From Prorocentrum cordatum (Eukaryota; Sar; Dinophyceae; Prorocentrales; Prorocentraceae), in assembly GCA_963575745.1 (NCBI GenBank), contig CAUYUJ010015498.1, forward strand, positions 93,710 to 157,709: a DNA stretch of 64,000 nucleotides. The letters run 5' to 3'. Under the pieces are notes generated by a model. It was given only the letters and a program-made list of their open reading frames with translations. It did no database searches and was not told where the DNA came from. The translations under genes were made by a program, and so were the position numbers. This document shows, piece by piece, positions 36,580 to 48,480 of the stretch. Positions within the stretch are counted from its first letter, which is position 1, and the number at the start of each line of letters is the position of its first letter.

Positions 36580-37560
36580 CGGCCCTGAGCCTGGCCCTCG
36601 CTGTCCGGATGCCGCCCAGACCTCCCTTCTGAGTCATCAGATGCTTTCTTTTGACACCACTAGGAACCTATCAGTCTTCGCTGTCAAGTAAAAATGGTGC
36701 ACAGTGACGCGGGCTTCGCACAACAGTATCAGAAGTCTTGGCCCCGGCCCCCGGCTCCTCCCCCTTCTTCCCTCTCCCTTCCCCTTCCGTGTCGCCCCCT
36801 TTTGCCCTCGTGCTTCCTTGCCCTTGTGCGTTGTGTGCTCTCCCCCTCCCCTCCTGCTTGGCTTCCCCTCCCTGTCCCCCCGTCCGTCCGTCTGTCGGCC
36901 CGGTCTGTCCTTGCCCGTCGCCCTCTCTCCCTCTCCCCCGCCCCTTCTCGCTCCTCGGTTCCTCGCTCTCTTGCCCGTTTCTGGCCCTTCCTGGCCCGCT
37001 TTTTCTGTGTCGGCCCGTCCCGGTGTCCGAATAAGAGCCGCGGCGCCGCGCACTGCTTGTGAACCCCTGTGTGCCCGCAACCCTGGCACCTGGGAGAGTA
37101 CGACTGACTGACCCCCCAGAAGCCTTCTGGGGCCGTCTAGCCATTGACAGTTGTGCGAACTGGCGCGAGCCCTGCAGAGATGTCACGGAACGGACAGAGC
37201 GGGAACCGTTGCAACACCGCCCGAGACATCAAATAAACTCGCTGTCGATGTGGCTCTCGGAGTCGCCACCATCGCCAGCCCGGACGAGTTACGGTCCCAA
37301 GAGAAGCGGGACAGCCTGGGACGCTCTTGGGCCGTTTGGGGGCCCTGTTGGGAGCCTCTTGGACCGTCTTGGGGCGTTTTTACTTTTTTTTTCCTCTCTC
37401 TCAGGGGCATTCGCTGCAGCGGCGGTCCATGGGCAAGCAGTCAGTCTACGGACCATGTGCAACCATGGACCAATGTATCAAGTAGATCATCAGAGTCAAA
37501 ACAGACTCTCGAATCAGGGAACATGCGCGCGCACTCGTTTCGGAAGAGGGCGCAGAAAAA
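36580..37560. other. No supported gene; C/T-rich stretch
   Basis: A C/T-rich tract (about 36,740-37,030) gives long Pro/Ser/Leu or Arg/Gly frames. The rest has no recognisable protein. A short CTTGGGGCC-like patch lies at 37,310-37,390. Confidence 0.4.
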
Positions 37561-37564
37561 GGGG

Positions 37565-38090
37565 GGAGGCATGGAGGGAGAGGGGGATCACAGCTTCACC
37601 GTGCAGAAAAGTTCACGCACTGTGTCTTCTTGTCCGGCCCTTGCAGCGCCCGTTCTAAAATTATCTGCGCCGACGAGCGTCCGCCAGGGCCGGGGGTCCG
37701 AGAAAAAAGCCCTCCTGGTCGCCTCCCGTGCATGGCCCGCGGCGCAGGCCCGCGGCCTCGCGCTCCTCCAGAAGCCGCTCGTCAGCCTGCTCGGCCCACA
37801 GCCGCGCTCGTGCAGAGCGCTTGCACGCCTGGCGCAGCGCGCCCCCGCTGCCCCCCCCGTCGACAGAGCGGCCACTTCGGGCGCCGCTGGGGCGGGACGG
37901 GCCCTCGCCCCCCCCCTCCCCCCCCCCCGTGGAGTAGATCTTGGCTGTGTTTGGCGCCTGCCTCGAGCAGGTGGAGTCTCCCCCCTGGGACGCACGGCTC
38001 TAGACGGTCGCGCCATAATCAGAGGTCCAGAGCCAGATCCCCCCCCCCCTCCCCCCCCTTCCTCCCAATGTGAAGTCGGGCGGCGTGTCC
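37565..38090 (+). repeat. 0.5-kb dispersed block, copy 1
   Basis: Starts GGGAGAGGGGGATCACA, then TTCACCGTGCAG and GCAGCGCCCG, and ends in a C-run before the TCCCCCTACAGGGGGA hairpin. Related sequence starts near 43,460 and near 48,000. Similarity is clear at both ends and weak in the middle. Confidence 0.5.
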
Positions 38091-38279
38091 CCCTACAGGG
38101 GGATTTTCGACGAAAAATAAAACATCCCCACAAAACAATCAAAAATTACGCTACCGAGGAACCCCACATACTTATATAATGGCTGGAGTGATGATAGCCT
38201 CCTCCTCATCCTCTTCTTCGTCCTCTCCCCCTCTTCCTCGTCCTCTCCCCCTCGCCGTTGATATACTCCTTCGCACCCC

Positions 38280-39966
38280 CTACGGTGTCGAGAAAGTGCT
38301 ATCCTGTCCTGCCTTGCCCTGGACAACCTGCTCGGATAGCGGCCGCGCTCAGGGACCACCCCCTGCGCACCCCCTACGGTGTCGGGAAATGCCACTCCTG
38401 CTATGCCCTGGACGAATGACCACTCCTGTCTGCCATGCCCTGGACGACCGGCTCGGATCGCGCTCAGGGCTGCGCATGTCTCCACTCCTGGGACCTGCCT
38501 GCGCACTCCCTGCTACGGTGTCGGGAAATGCCACTCCTGCTATGCCCTGGACGACCGGCTCGGGTAGCGCCGCGTCAGGGACCCCCCCTGCGCATCCCCT
38601 ACGGTGTCGGGAAATGCCACTCCTGCTATGCCCTGGACGACCGGCTCGGGTAGCGGCCGCACTCAGGGCTGCGCACCCCTACGGTGTCGGGAAATGCCAC
38701 TCCTGCTATGCCCTGGACGACCGGCTCGGATAGCGGCCGCGCTCAGGGACCACCCCCTGCGCACCCCCTACGGTGTCGGGAAATGCCACTTCTGCTATGC
38801 CCTGGACGACCGGCTCGGATAGCGGCCGCGCTCAGGGACCACCCCCTGCGCACGCCGTACGGTGTCGGGCAATGCCACTCCTGCTATGCCCTGGACGACC
38901 GGCTCGGATAGCGGCCGCGCTCAGGGACCACCCCCTGCGCACCCCCTACGGTGTCGGGAAATGCCACTCCTGCTATGCCCTGGACGACCGGCTCGGATAG
39001 CGGCCGCGCTCAGGGACCACCCCCTGCGCACCCCCTACGGTATCGGGAAATGCCACTCCTGCTAGGCCCTGGACGACTGGCTCGGATAGCGGCCGCGCTC
39101 AGGGACCCCCCCCTGCGCACCCACTACGGTGTCGGGAAATGCTACTCCTGCTATGCCCTTGACGACCGGCTCGGATAGCGGCCGCGCTCAGGGACTACCC
39201 CCTGCGCACCCCCTACGGTGTCGGGAAATGCCACTCCTGCTATGCCCTGGACGACTGGCTCGGATAAAGGCCGCGCTCAGGGACCACCCCCTGCGCATCC
39301 ACTACGGTGTCGGGAAATGCCACTCCTGCTAGGCCCTGGACGACCGGCTCGGATAGCGGCCGCGCTCAAGGACCACCTCCTGCGCACCCGCGCACCCCCT
39401 ACGGTGTCGGGCAATGCCACTCCTGCTATGCCCTGGACGACCGGCTCGGATAGCGATAGCGGCCGCACTCAGGGACCACCCGCTGCGCACCCCCTACGGT
39501 GTCGGGAAATGCCACTCCTGCTATGCCCTGGACGACCGGCTCGGATAGCGGCCGCGCTCAGGGACCCCCTGCGCACCCCCTACGGTGTCGGGAAATGCCA
39601 CTCCTGCTATGCCCTGGACGACCGGCTCGGATAGCGGCCGCGCTCAGGGACCACCCCCTGCGCACCCCTTACGGTGTCGGGAAATGCCACTCCTGCTATG
39701 CCCTGGACGACCGGCTCGGATAGCGGCCGCGCTCAGGGACCACCCCCTGCGCATCCCCTACGGTATCGGGAAATGCCTCTCCTGCTATGCCCTGTACGAC
39801 CGGCTCGGATAGCGGCCGCGCTCAGAGACCACCCCCTGCGCACCCCCTACGGTGTCGGGAAATGCCTCTCCTGCTATGCCCTGGACGACGTGCTCGGATA
39901 GCGGCCGCGCTCAGGGACCACCCCTGCGCACCCCCTACGGTGTCGGGAAATGCCACTCCTGCTATG
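38280..39966 (+). repeat. 89-bp satellite, about 19 copies
   Basis: Units contain ACGGTGTCGGGAAATGCCAC, TGCTATGCCCTGGACGACCG, GCGGCCGC and CAGGGACCACCCCCTGCGCA. Starts at 38,773, 38,862 and 38,951 give the period. Left-hand units are more divergent and of variable length. With a non-triplet period, the repeated small frames are not genes. Confidence 0.95.
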
Positions 39967-40222
39967 CTGTGCTGAGCTGAGCTGAGCTGTGCTGTGCTGT
40001 GCTGAGCTGAGCTGAGCTGTGCTGAGCTGTGCTGTGCTGTGCTGCGCTGTGCTGTGCTGCGGTGCTCTGCTGTGCTGCGCTGCTCTGCTGTGCTGAGCTG
40101 TGCTGAGCTGTGCCGAGCTAAGCTGTGCTGTGCTGTGCTGTGCTGAGCTGAGCTGGGCTTGGCTGTGCTGTGCTGTGCTGAGCTGAGCTGAGCTGTGCTG
40201 AGCAGTGCTGAGCTGTGCTGTC
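39967..40222 (+). repeat. Pentamer tract (GCTGA/GCTGT)n
   Basis: About 50 pentamers of GCTGA, GCTGT and a few GCTGC/GCTCT, starting directly at the end of the 89-bp array (TGCTATGCTGTGCTGAGCTG). AGCT tetramers are very dense. Confidence 0.95.
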
Positions 40223-40376
40223 CTGTGAGGGCCGCGAGGGTGCGGGAGAGGGAGGTGTGGGGGAGGTGTGGGAGGTGTGTGCGGGTGTGAGACGCGGGTG
40301 CGACGCGGCAGGGAAGAAAACCAGAACCCCACGAAACATGTGGGGAAATAGTCCAAACATAGTCTGGGGACGCCCC

Positions 40377-40440
40377 GTCCTCCTCCTCCTCCTCCTCCTC
40401 CTCCTCCTCCTCCTCCTCCTCCTCCTCCCCTCTCCTCCCC
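40377..40440 (+). repeat. (TCC)n microsatellite
   Basis: About 20 pure TCC triplets just before the 103-bp array. A C/T-rich leader also precedes the related array at 59,360. Confidence 0.95.
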
Positions 40441-40493
40441 TCCTCCTCTCCTGTTTCCTGTATTCCCCTCTCCTCTTCTCTCGTGCCGTCGGG

Positions 40494-42388
40494 CTTGCGA
40501 TCTGCGCAACCGTCGCCGCTTTCGTGGGCTCCTGGGAGGCCCAGCGGAGGTGGGTCCCACGCGGGTCACCTCGGTACCTCGCCGCCCCCTGGGGGGCTTG
40601 CGATCTGTGCAACCGTCGCCACTTTCGTGGGCTCCTGGGAGGCCCAGCGGAGGTGGGTCCCCATCGGATCACCTCGGTACCTCGCCACCCCCTGGGGGGC
40701 TTGCGATCTGCGCAACTGTCGCCACTTTCGTGGGCTCCTGGGAGGCCCAGCGGAGGTACGTCCCACGCGGATCACCTCGGTAGCTCGCCGCCCCCTGGGG
40801 GTCTTGCGATCTGCGCAACTATCGCCACGTTCGTGGGCTCCTGGGAGGCCCGGCAGAGGTGGGTCCCACGCGGGTCACCTCGGTACCTCGCCGCCCCCTG
40901 GGGGGCTTGCGATCTGCGCAACAGTCGCCACTTTCGTGGGCTCCTGGGAGGCCCAGCGGAGGTGGGTCCCACGCGGATCACCTCGGTACCTCGCCGCCCC
41001 CTGGGGGGCTTGCGATCTGCGCAGCTTTCGCCACTTTCGTAGGCTCCTGGGAGGCAGGCACGTCCCACGCGGACCACCTCGGGAAGTGCGCTCTGCGCAA
41101 CTGTCGCCACTTTCGTGGGCTCCTGGGAGGCCCAGCGGAGGTGGGTCCCACGCGGATCACCTCGGTAGCTCGCCGCCCCCTGGGGGGCTTGCGATCTGCG
41201 CAACCGTCGCCACTTTCGTGGGCTCCTGGGAGGCCCAGCGGAGGTGGGTCCCACGCGGACCACCTCGGTAGCTCGCCGCCCCCTGGGGGGCTTGTGATCT
41301 GCGCAACTGCCGCCACTTTCGTTGGCTCCTGGGAGGCCCAGCGGAGGTGGGTCCCACGCGGATCACTTCGGTAGCTCGCCGCCAGGCCCAGCGGAGGTGG
41401 GTCCCACGCGGATCACCTCGGGACCTCGCCACCCCTGGGGGGCTTGCGATCTGCGCAACTGTCGCCACTTTCGTGGGCTCTGTCCCACGCGGATCACCTC
41501 GGTACCTCGCCGCCCCCGCCGATCTGCGCAACTGTCGCCACTTTCGGGCTCCTGGGAGGCCCAGCGGAGGTGGGTCCCACGCGGATCACCTCGGTACCTC
41601 GCCGCCCCCTGGGGGGCTTGCGATCTGCGCAACTGTCGCCACTTTCGTGGGCTCCTGGGAGGCCCAGCGGAGGTGGGTCCCACGCGGATCACCTCGGTAC
41701 CTCGCCGCCCCCTGGGGGGCTTGCGATCTGCGCAACTGTCGCCACTTTCGTGGGCTCCTGGGAGGCCCAGCGGAGGTGGGTCCCACGCGGATCACCTCGG
41801 TACCTCGCCGCCCCCTGGGGGGCTTGCGATCTGCGCAACTGTCGCCACTTTCGTGGGCTCCTGGGAGGCCCGGGAGGTGGGTCCCACGCGGATCACCTCG
41901 GGACCTCGCCGCCCCCTGGGGGGCTTGCGATCTGCGCAACTGTCGTTACTTTCGTGGGCTCCTGGAGGCCCAGCGGAGGTGGGCCATCGGATCACCTCGG
42001 TACCTCGCCCCCTGGGGGGCTTGCGATCTGCGCAACTGTCGCCACTTTCGTGGGCTCCTGGGAGGCCCAGCGGAGGTACGTCCCACGCGGATCACCTCGG
42101 ACCTCGCCGCCCCTGGGGGGCTTGCGATCTGCGCAACTGTCGCCACTTTCGTGGGCTCCTGGGAGGCCCAGCGGAGGTGGGTCCCACGCGGATCACCTCG
42201 GTACCTCGCCGCCCCCTGGGGGTCTTGCGATCTGCGCAACTATCGCCACTGTCGTGGGCTCCTGGGAAGCCCGGCAGAGGTGTGTCCCACGCGGATCACC
42301 TCGGGACCTCGCCGCCCCCTGGGGGGCTTGCGATCTGCGCAACTGTCGTTACTTTCGTGGGCTCCTGGAGGCCCAGCGGAGGTGGGTC
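40494..42388 (+). repeat. 103-bp satellite, about 18 copies
   Basis: CTTGCGATCTGCGCAACTGT recurs at 40,494, 40,597, 40,700 and 40,803, a 103-bp period. Later copies carry internal deletions. Units also hold TTTCGTGGGCTCCTGGGAGG and CACGCGGATCACCTCGGTAC. It is homologous to the 101-bp satellite at 59,360-61,345. The long frames across it are translations of the repeat. Confidence 0.95.
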
Positions 42389-42689
42389 GGAAGTGCGTCA
42401 TACGCGTTTCTTTCAACGCCCCTGTGTTTCCATTTTGTATAGTTGCCGTTCCTCTTCTTGCTGCGCTCTTCTGAAATCACTGATGATGGGTGCTCTTCTT
42501 GCGCACTGCGGGTCCTTCAGAATGCCAGTCAGTATTGAGTGGTCCTGAATATAATCGCCACATGTATAGAAACGGCTGGGTACGTCACAGGGTAATTTCA
42601 GTATGTTTGACCCTTTTTGGGGCATTTTTTGTTTTTTATATAACTTTTCGTCGAAGGTCCCCCTGTAGGGGGACAGGCCCCCCTTCCTC

Positions 42690-43375
42690 CCAATGCCGAA
42701 ACGCAAAGTGAGAGAACGCTCACCTCAGGGGCGGGCGTTGCCTCCCGCGGGCACGTGGAGCCCGCGGCCGCCCCGGCTCGAGGTGTGCAGGGCGAGGGGC
42801 TGGTTGCCGGAAGGCCCTCCCAGAGATCCAGGAGGTCTTTCGGGTGCTGCTAGAAGTACCCCTGGCCCAAGGTACCCCCAGGATTCTCGGGGTGGCCCCG
42901 ACGGCCTCCAGGGGACCCTTCACGAAGCCCGGAGGGTCCCAGAGGCTCCAAAATGGAGCGGAAAGCTAGGGGCACCTTGGGCCAGGGGCACCTCTGCAAC
43001 ACCCGAGTCTTCGTCGGAAGGACCAAGGAGGATTAAGCCCAATTGGAGGGCTGTTGCGCCGGAGTGGGCTTCGAGAGTCCTCTGCGTGGATCAGAAAAGA
43101 AGCCCGGCGAAGGCTGGCAAACCTGTGGCTGCTACAGCGGAGTTCCAGGAAATTGTTCGTTTCTTCCGGGAGACAGCTCTTGTATTATTTCGCGCGCTGA
43201 GTTTTATTCCGCGGACGTGTTTGCTTGTTTCTTCCAGGAAGACCGATTTAGCAGCCGCGGATTTGCCAGCCCTCGCCCAGCTTCCGAATGGAGAGCAGTG
43301 GTGCGTTTCAGAAGCTCTACAAACCTAAACCTGGCACTGTCAACAAAGACTGCTGATTCCAACTCCTCCCGATGA
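42690..43375. other. No supported gene
   Basis: Mixed-composition DNA with overlapping frames of 100-210 codons in different registers and no family motif. Confidence 0.35.
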
Positions 43376-43439
43376 TCCCCCCGCGGCTCCGCGCGTCACA
43401 TCCCACCACCCCGCCGGTCGACTTCTGAGGGGGGGCAGG

Positions 43440-43990
43440 GAGGGAAGGAGGGGGGCGAGGGGGGGAGAGGAGAGGGGGGGGGGACATCACACAGCTCTGC
43501 CGTGCAGAGCTCGGTGTGATGATTTTCTCCCTGTCTGGCGCCTACAGCGCCCGCTCCAGTAAAAAAACTGCGCACGTGGAGCGTCTGGTCGGGCCCGCCG
43601 ACAGAACTATCGGCGTTCACGTGCTCGAGCGTTTCCATCTGCGGAGCCGGGCGCCCTGGCGCGAACGGCCGAACGACCCCTGCAGCGGGACACTTTGGCA
43701 ACAACGGCTGGCCGCCGCAAAAATCCTCGAAACAACGCTGGCCGCGCAGAGGCGCCCCGGCAGACGCGACGACGGCCCGCAGACAAGAACCCTCACGGGT
43801 TCCACCTGCGGGTCGCCGGTGGCGCCGGCCCGAGGTCTCGCACTCCGCGGAAACCGCACCGCTCGCCCGCCTGGCTGCCCGGAGCTGCTCAACCTGCGGC
43901 CTCGCCCGCGCGGCGCGGGGCGCCCCTGCCGCCCCCTCCGCCGACAGCGCAAGCCTCAGGTCGGGCATGTCCTCCTACAGGCGGCCTGTG
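43440..43990 (+). repeat. 0.5-kb dispersed block, copy 2
   Basis: GGGAGAGG...GACATCACACAGC, CCGTGCAGAGC, CCCTGTCTGGCGCCTACAGC, ending GTCGGGCATGTCCTCCTACAGG, a hairpin-like end related to the one at 38,089. The sequence before it (CCGCGGCTCCGCGCGTCACA) recurs near 47,442. Confidence 0.45.
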
Positions 43991-44749
43991 GAGGAAACAC
44001 GAGACAGAGCTGAAACGTGCTCCACAAAACGCCCAGAGCTCGTGCCCAGATTGTTCTTTCTTCTTGGCCTCGATCAGAACAACTGTGCTGGAATGTACCT
44101 CCTGTGCACCGGGACATGCCCGACGTGACGCAGGCCTCCTCGGGCGTTGCCGTGCGGGGCACGGCGGGACGGCCTCCTCTCGCGGAAGTGGATGGGCCAC
44201 CCATCACGCCCGCCGCCCGACGAGTTGGGCGGCCCGGAAAAACGCCAGAGCGGCGAGGCGCGAAGCCCGAGGCGCGCAGGCATGGGGTGCTGTGGTGCTC
44301 TTCAAGTGTCACGCTGCTCCCATCGTGCTTCGGGTTTCTTAGTAAGCGTGGGAGGGTACCCTTCGCCTCGCCATCGTCGTCTCGTCGTCCTCGCCTCGCC
44401 TCGCCTCGTCGTCCCTTACGGGGGTCAACCTCGCCTCGCCGTCGCGCCGCGACGGGGGTCGGAGCGCCTTCGGCGCGCGGTGGCTGCCCGCGACGGGGGT
44501 CGATGTGGGGCTGTCGGCGGGGGTGACGCTTCCCCGACGCTCATTAAGAAACTCGGAGTACTTAAGAATCACATCCCAGAAATTCGCCGGCCCAACGGGC
44601 CAGAGGCGTGCTAAGATCTCCTGTGACAGGTTAACAATATTTCTAGTTCGCGCGCGCGGGGCGGCCCCGGGGGGGTCCCCCGGCGAAAAGTACCCCGACC
44701 GCAGCCCGAGCAGGTCTACTCAGAGATGGTGTTCCTCTTGGGTGTGGCC

Positions 44750-45320
44750 TCTCAGGTCCCCCAAAGCGCGCCAAAGGGGGCCCCAAGAGGCCCCCAAGGC
44801 TGCCCAAGAGGCCCCCGAGACGCCCAAGAGCGCTCCAAGACGCAGATGATGACCCCAAGACGAATCATCAATTTCACGATCGTTTTGGACGGATTTTGGC
44901 CTTGTCGCCTTTTCGGCCATCTGATGCTCCAAGACGGCCCAAGAGGCCCCCAAGAGCGCCCCAAGACGAGCCAAGAGGCTTCCAAGAGGGCCCCAAGAGG
45001 GCCCAAAAGGGCCCCGAGACGGCCCAAGAGGCGCCCAAGACGGCCCAAGACGGCCCCAAGACGGCTCCAAGAGGGGCCCAAGAGGGGGACCACGAAACGA
45101 AAACTCTGACCTTCTGCCCCAAGAGGGCCCCAAGAGGCCATGAGAGGCCCCCAAGAGGCCCCAAGATGCCGCCAAGAGGCCCCCAAGAGGCCCCAGGAGG
45201 CCCTCAGGAAGCCCAAAAGAGGCCCCGAGAGGCCCCAGAAGGCTTCACAAATGCCTCCCAGGCGCCCCCGAACGGCTTCTCAAACGACCCCAAGAGGCCT
45301 CCCAAAGAAGCATCTTGACG
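44750..45320 (+). repeat. CCAAGAGGCCC minisatellite, main patch
   Basis: Degenerate 10- to 12-bp units CCCCAAGAGGC, GGCCCAAGACG and similar. A non-repetitive segment at about 44,850-44,935 interrupts it. Inverted relative to 35,480-35,760. Confidence 0.85.
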
Positions 45321-45329
45321 ACCGTTTGG

Positions 45330-46390
45330 CCCCAAAAGCATCACAGGATGCCAACGAGAGGCTTCCTCCTCCGTCCCTTCCTCTTCCTCCTCCTCCTACT
45401 TATCTTCATCCTCCTCCTCTCCTTCTCATCCTCTCCTCCTCCTCCCCTCCCCTTCCCCATCCTCATCTTCCCCCTCCTCGGCGGCACCACAATGGCCCCG
45501 GGCCCACGGCGAAGCAGTAGCGATCATGCAACATGGGCCGGCGGAATGAACGAAACGATTGAATCCGCCCGCCCACCGGGCTGAGGGGCGTGTGAGATTT
45601 AATTACAAAGCTTTAGCCCCCCCCCATCTTCCCCCCCCAGAGGCCTCCGCCATTCCGCCGCCCGGCTGCGGCAATGCCCTTTTTCGGTTTCCAAAACGGC
45701 TCCACGACGGCGTCCAAGACAAGCTCGATCTTGGCATCGTTCTGAAGACGCTGCCAGGGCGCCTGTGGGCTCCATTTCGGCCCCGTCGGGGCCCCTTCTT
45801 GGCCTCCAATATCCGCGCCTCTTTGGCTCATTCTCGCCGACACGTGGGGATGTCAAAAAAATAGCAAATACTGTGGTTTTGGCCTGATTTCGGCTTCCCC
45901 GGGGCTGTCCAGGACGCTGCTTACAGTTGACTTCCGGGCTCGCGTGCGTCATGTTTCATCACTCCCTTTTGTTCGCCGTTTTTGGGCGCGCTCAGGGGTC
46001 CATTTTGGACGCTGCGGGGCCCATGTTGGGCCGCAAAACGGACCCCAAACCAGGTCAGACCCCGCGCGGTTTTTACTGCAAGACGGACGCGGTTGCGACC
46101 CAACGCGGAAGTGCTGTCGCTTGAGCCGCCCTGGGCTTCCCCCAGACCGCCTCGGGGCCTTCTTAGCCTCTTTTTGGGCCCTTTTCGGGTTCCTCTTCGG
46201 CCCTTCTTGGCGCCTTGCCCGCCGGATCACCGCCAGGGCAACCGTCGGGGCAACCAACCGCTCGGGCAACCGCCGAGACTAGCAACGGGAAAATAATCCG
46301 GGCAACCGTCGGGACAAGCACCCAGACATCTACCACGGCACACCTCGGGCCAGACATCTGGTCAGCCATTGGAGAACCCACTCCAAGAGC
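45330..46390. other. No supported gene; C/T-rich and mixed sequence
   Basis: A CCTCCTCCT tract at 45,365-45,480, then mixed DNA and (46,210-46,320) short GGGCAACCG(T/C)C repeats. No protein motif seen. Confidence 0.4.
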
Positions 46391-46392
46391 CA

Positions 46393-46590
46393 CCTTCCCT
46401 GCCATCGGACCAATCGACTGCGCAAGCGCGACAAAACCACGAGACTGCCACGCCACTGTATGACACAAGCCCACCACGGGAGCATGCCGCCTCCCCTACC
46501 ATCGGATCAGTCGACTGCACCAGGGCGACAGAACTAGGGGAATGCCACGCCACCGCATGACACCAGCCCACCACGGGAGCATGCCGCCAC
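46393..46590 (+). repeat. 97-bp tandem duplication
   Basis: CATCGGA(C/T)CA(A/G)TCGACTGC at 46,403/46,500 and CCACCACGGGAGCATGCCGCC in each unit give a 97-bp offset for two copies. Confidence 0.85.
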
Positions 46591-46689
46591 TGACACCTGC
46601 TGACGCCCGCACACCGACACAAAACGCTGCGCGCCCACTCACGTCTCTCAGACATCGAGCGCGCGTGACACCCGACACAGAGGAGCCCC

Positions 46690-47035
46690 AAGTGGTCAAC
46701 GACGGAGCTTCAGCAGCACCCCGACAGGCCCCCCAGAGAGCAACGTCAACAGCAGAAGCACCACCAGCAGCGGCAGCACCACCACTGCGGCCAGCACCAG
46801 CAGCAGCAGCACCACCACCACTGACAACAACAGCAGCGGCACCACAAGCAGCAGCAGCAAGAACACCGGCACCATCAGCACAAGCGCCAGCAGCGCCAGC
46901 AGCAGCAGCTTAAGTAGGACCAACAGCAGCAGCGGCACCCGCACTGCACCGTACCACCAGCAGGAGCGACAACAGCAACATCAGCAGCAACACCAGCCGC
47001 AGCACCACAACCACTAACAGTAGCAAGTACGACAA
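46690..47035. repeat. (CAG/CAC/CAA)n triplet tract
   Basis: AGCAGCACCACCACCACTG-type triplets. Open in several frames as Ala/Pro/Thr or Ser/Gln; no gene. Confidence 0.8.
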
Positions 47036-47039
47036 ACCT

Positions 47040-47990
47040 AATGTCGAACAGCCACGAGGCATGCCTGAGCATAGTAGACGATAACATAGGAAGAGAGAAC
47101 GCGGGACAAAAACAACAAAACACACGACTTGTATGAATTCCTGCCTATGTTTATCCTGTCATGGAGCCGTCTTCGCCTCGTCCGGCGAGACCTGGAATGG
47201 GCGGGCGGTGAACGCGAAGCGTCCTGAATAATTTCGAGAACCCAGAGAGATATCGAGATATCGAAACCGTGTCGGACGAATATCGCCTCCCAGATCCTCA
47301 CACGTGAAAGCCCTCCAGTTTCGGTACTTTCTTGGTGTTCGAAATTCTTGCTGGTGTTCAAGGCAGAAGTAGCTTGGAACATCCTAATTCCAGTGGTCCA
47401 GAATCCCTCGTTCCTGGCGTTCCCTCCTGGTTCACTCTCCCACCGCGGCTCCGGGAGTCACAGCCCGCCACCCCGCCGATCGATGCTCGCCATCAAGGAA
47501 GGTCCGTCGGATGTATGGATGTGCAGTGGAACCGAGCTGTTGGCCTCCACAACATCGTCGCTCTCGCCAAGACTCCGCCTCTCGAGCTCTTCAGCGGCAG
47601 GTGGTGACAATACTGCTGAAACCGACTCCTCCCGTTCATCTCGTCGCGGCAGCGGGAATCAAATCCCAGAGCCCGTGCCCGCCATCAGAGAAGGACGGCC
47701 GGACATTACGGATGTGATGCGGAACTGCCTGCGTCAAAAGACAAACTGTGCTGCTGGCCTCCATGGCAGCGTCGCTCTCACCAAGGCTCCGCCCCAGCAA
47801 AAAAGGCGACGTGCTGCCCTAATCGCAGACCAGGTGGCGGGATCATACTTGTGGTAACCACAGCATCGAAGGTCTCTAAGAAGTCCAACCAACTAGTCTA
47901 CCAGCCGAAGATCCATGATGATGATGATGAACAGACGTGAGACTCTGGAGATATGGAAAATCCTCAGCTCGGAGAACGAGAAAAATGGGG
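47040..47990. other. No supported gene
   Basis: Mixed sequence. The piece at about 47,440-47,480 repeats 43,380-43,420, and 47,612-47,640 resembles 43,352-43,380, so this is a second copy of the DNA preceding repeat block 2. Confidence 0.4.
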
Positions 47991-47994
47991 GAGG

Positions 47995-48480
47995 CAGGGA
48001 GGGAGGGGGGAACAGGAGGGACAGGAGAGGACGCGGAGACATCACACCTTCACCGTGCAATGCAGCACTGCTTGTCTCCCTGTCTGGCGATTGCAGGGAC
48101 CAGGACCATGTGTTGCGCGAGCTTGCGGGCAATCCCAAGTCCTGCTGCGGACAGCAGCCAAAAAGAAAACCCATCAAGGGGTAAGAGCATGCTCATAACC
48201 TATAATTTCATTAAAGTCGACGAGGGGGCGATGCCCTGGCCTGACAAACCATAAACTAGCCAACTCGTCTGGCTTTCGGGAACGGGAAACATCTCGATCG
48301 ACCATTGGTTATGCTATTGGAGCCTCACGCAATTTCGCAGTTACCGAAAGCCAATCATACCCACTTCGGGCGCGCGGGCTTGCAAACATAGTCAACAACT
48401 AATCACAAACTAATCGTCCCCAGACTACCTCTTTTTTTGTTTGACTGTGTTGGCATACTCCTCCTGCGGAGGGACAGGCC
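47995..48480 (+). repeat. 0.5-kb dispersed block, copy 3
   Basis: GGGAGGGGGGAACAGG, GACATCACACCTTCACCGTG, CTCCCTGTCTGGCGATTGCAG, ending GGCATACTCCTCCTGCGGAG, followed by GGACAGGCCC as at 42,670. AT-rich sequence near 48,190-48,430 is specific to this copy. Confidence 0.45.

Larger units (their letters stand above)
38089..42686. mobile_element. Element with inverted hairpin ends enclosing two satellite arrays
   Basis: The left end TGTCCCCCTACAGGGGGA, then TTCGACGAAAA, is present in reverse complement at about 42,650-42,686. The next 30 bp inward (ATCCCCACAAAACAATC against ATGCCCCAAAAAGGGTC) are also similar. Outside, CCCCCCTTCCTCCCAATG is present beside both ends in direct orientation. Between lie the 89-bp array, the pentamer tract and the 103-bp array, with no gene. 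Class and mobility are inferred. Confidence 0.5.

Noticed and set aside
38379-39975. Many near-identical 62-75 residue frames (MSGNATPAMPWTTG...)
   Set aside because: Produced by the 89-bp satellite, whose period is not a multiple of three; identical peptides rotate through frames.
40215-42548. Frames of 260-410 codons with CDLRNCRHFRGLLGG repeats
   Set aside because: Translation of the 103-bp satellite in several frames at once; unit deletions shift the frame repeatedly.
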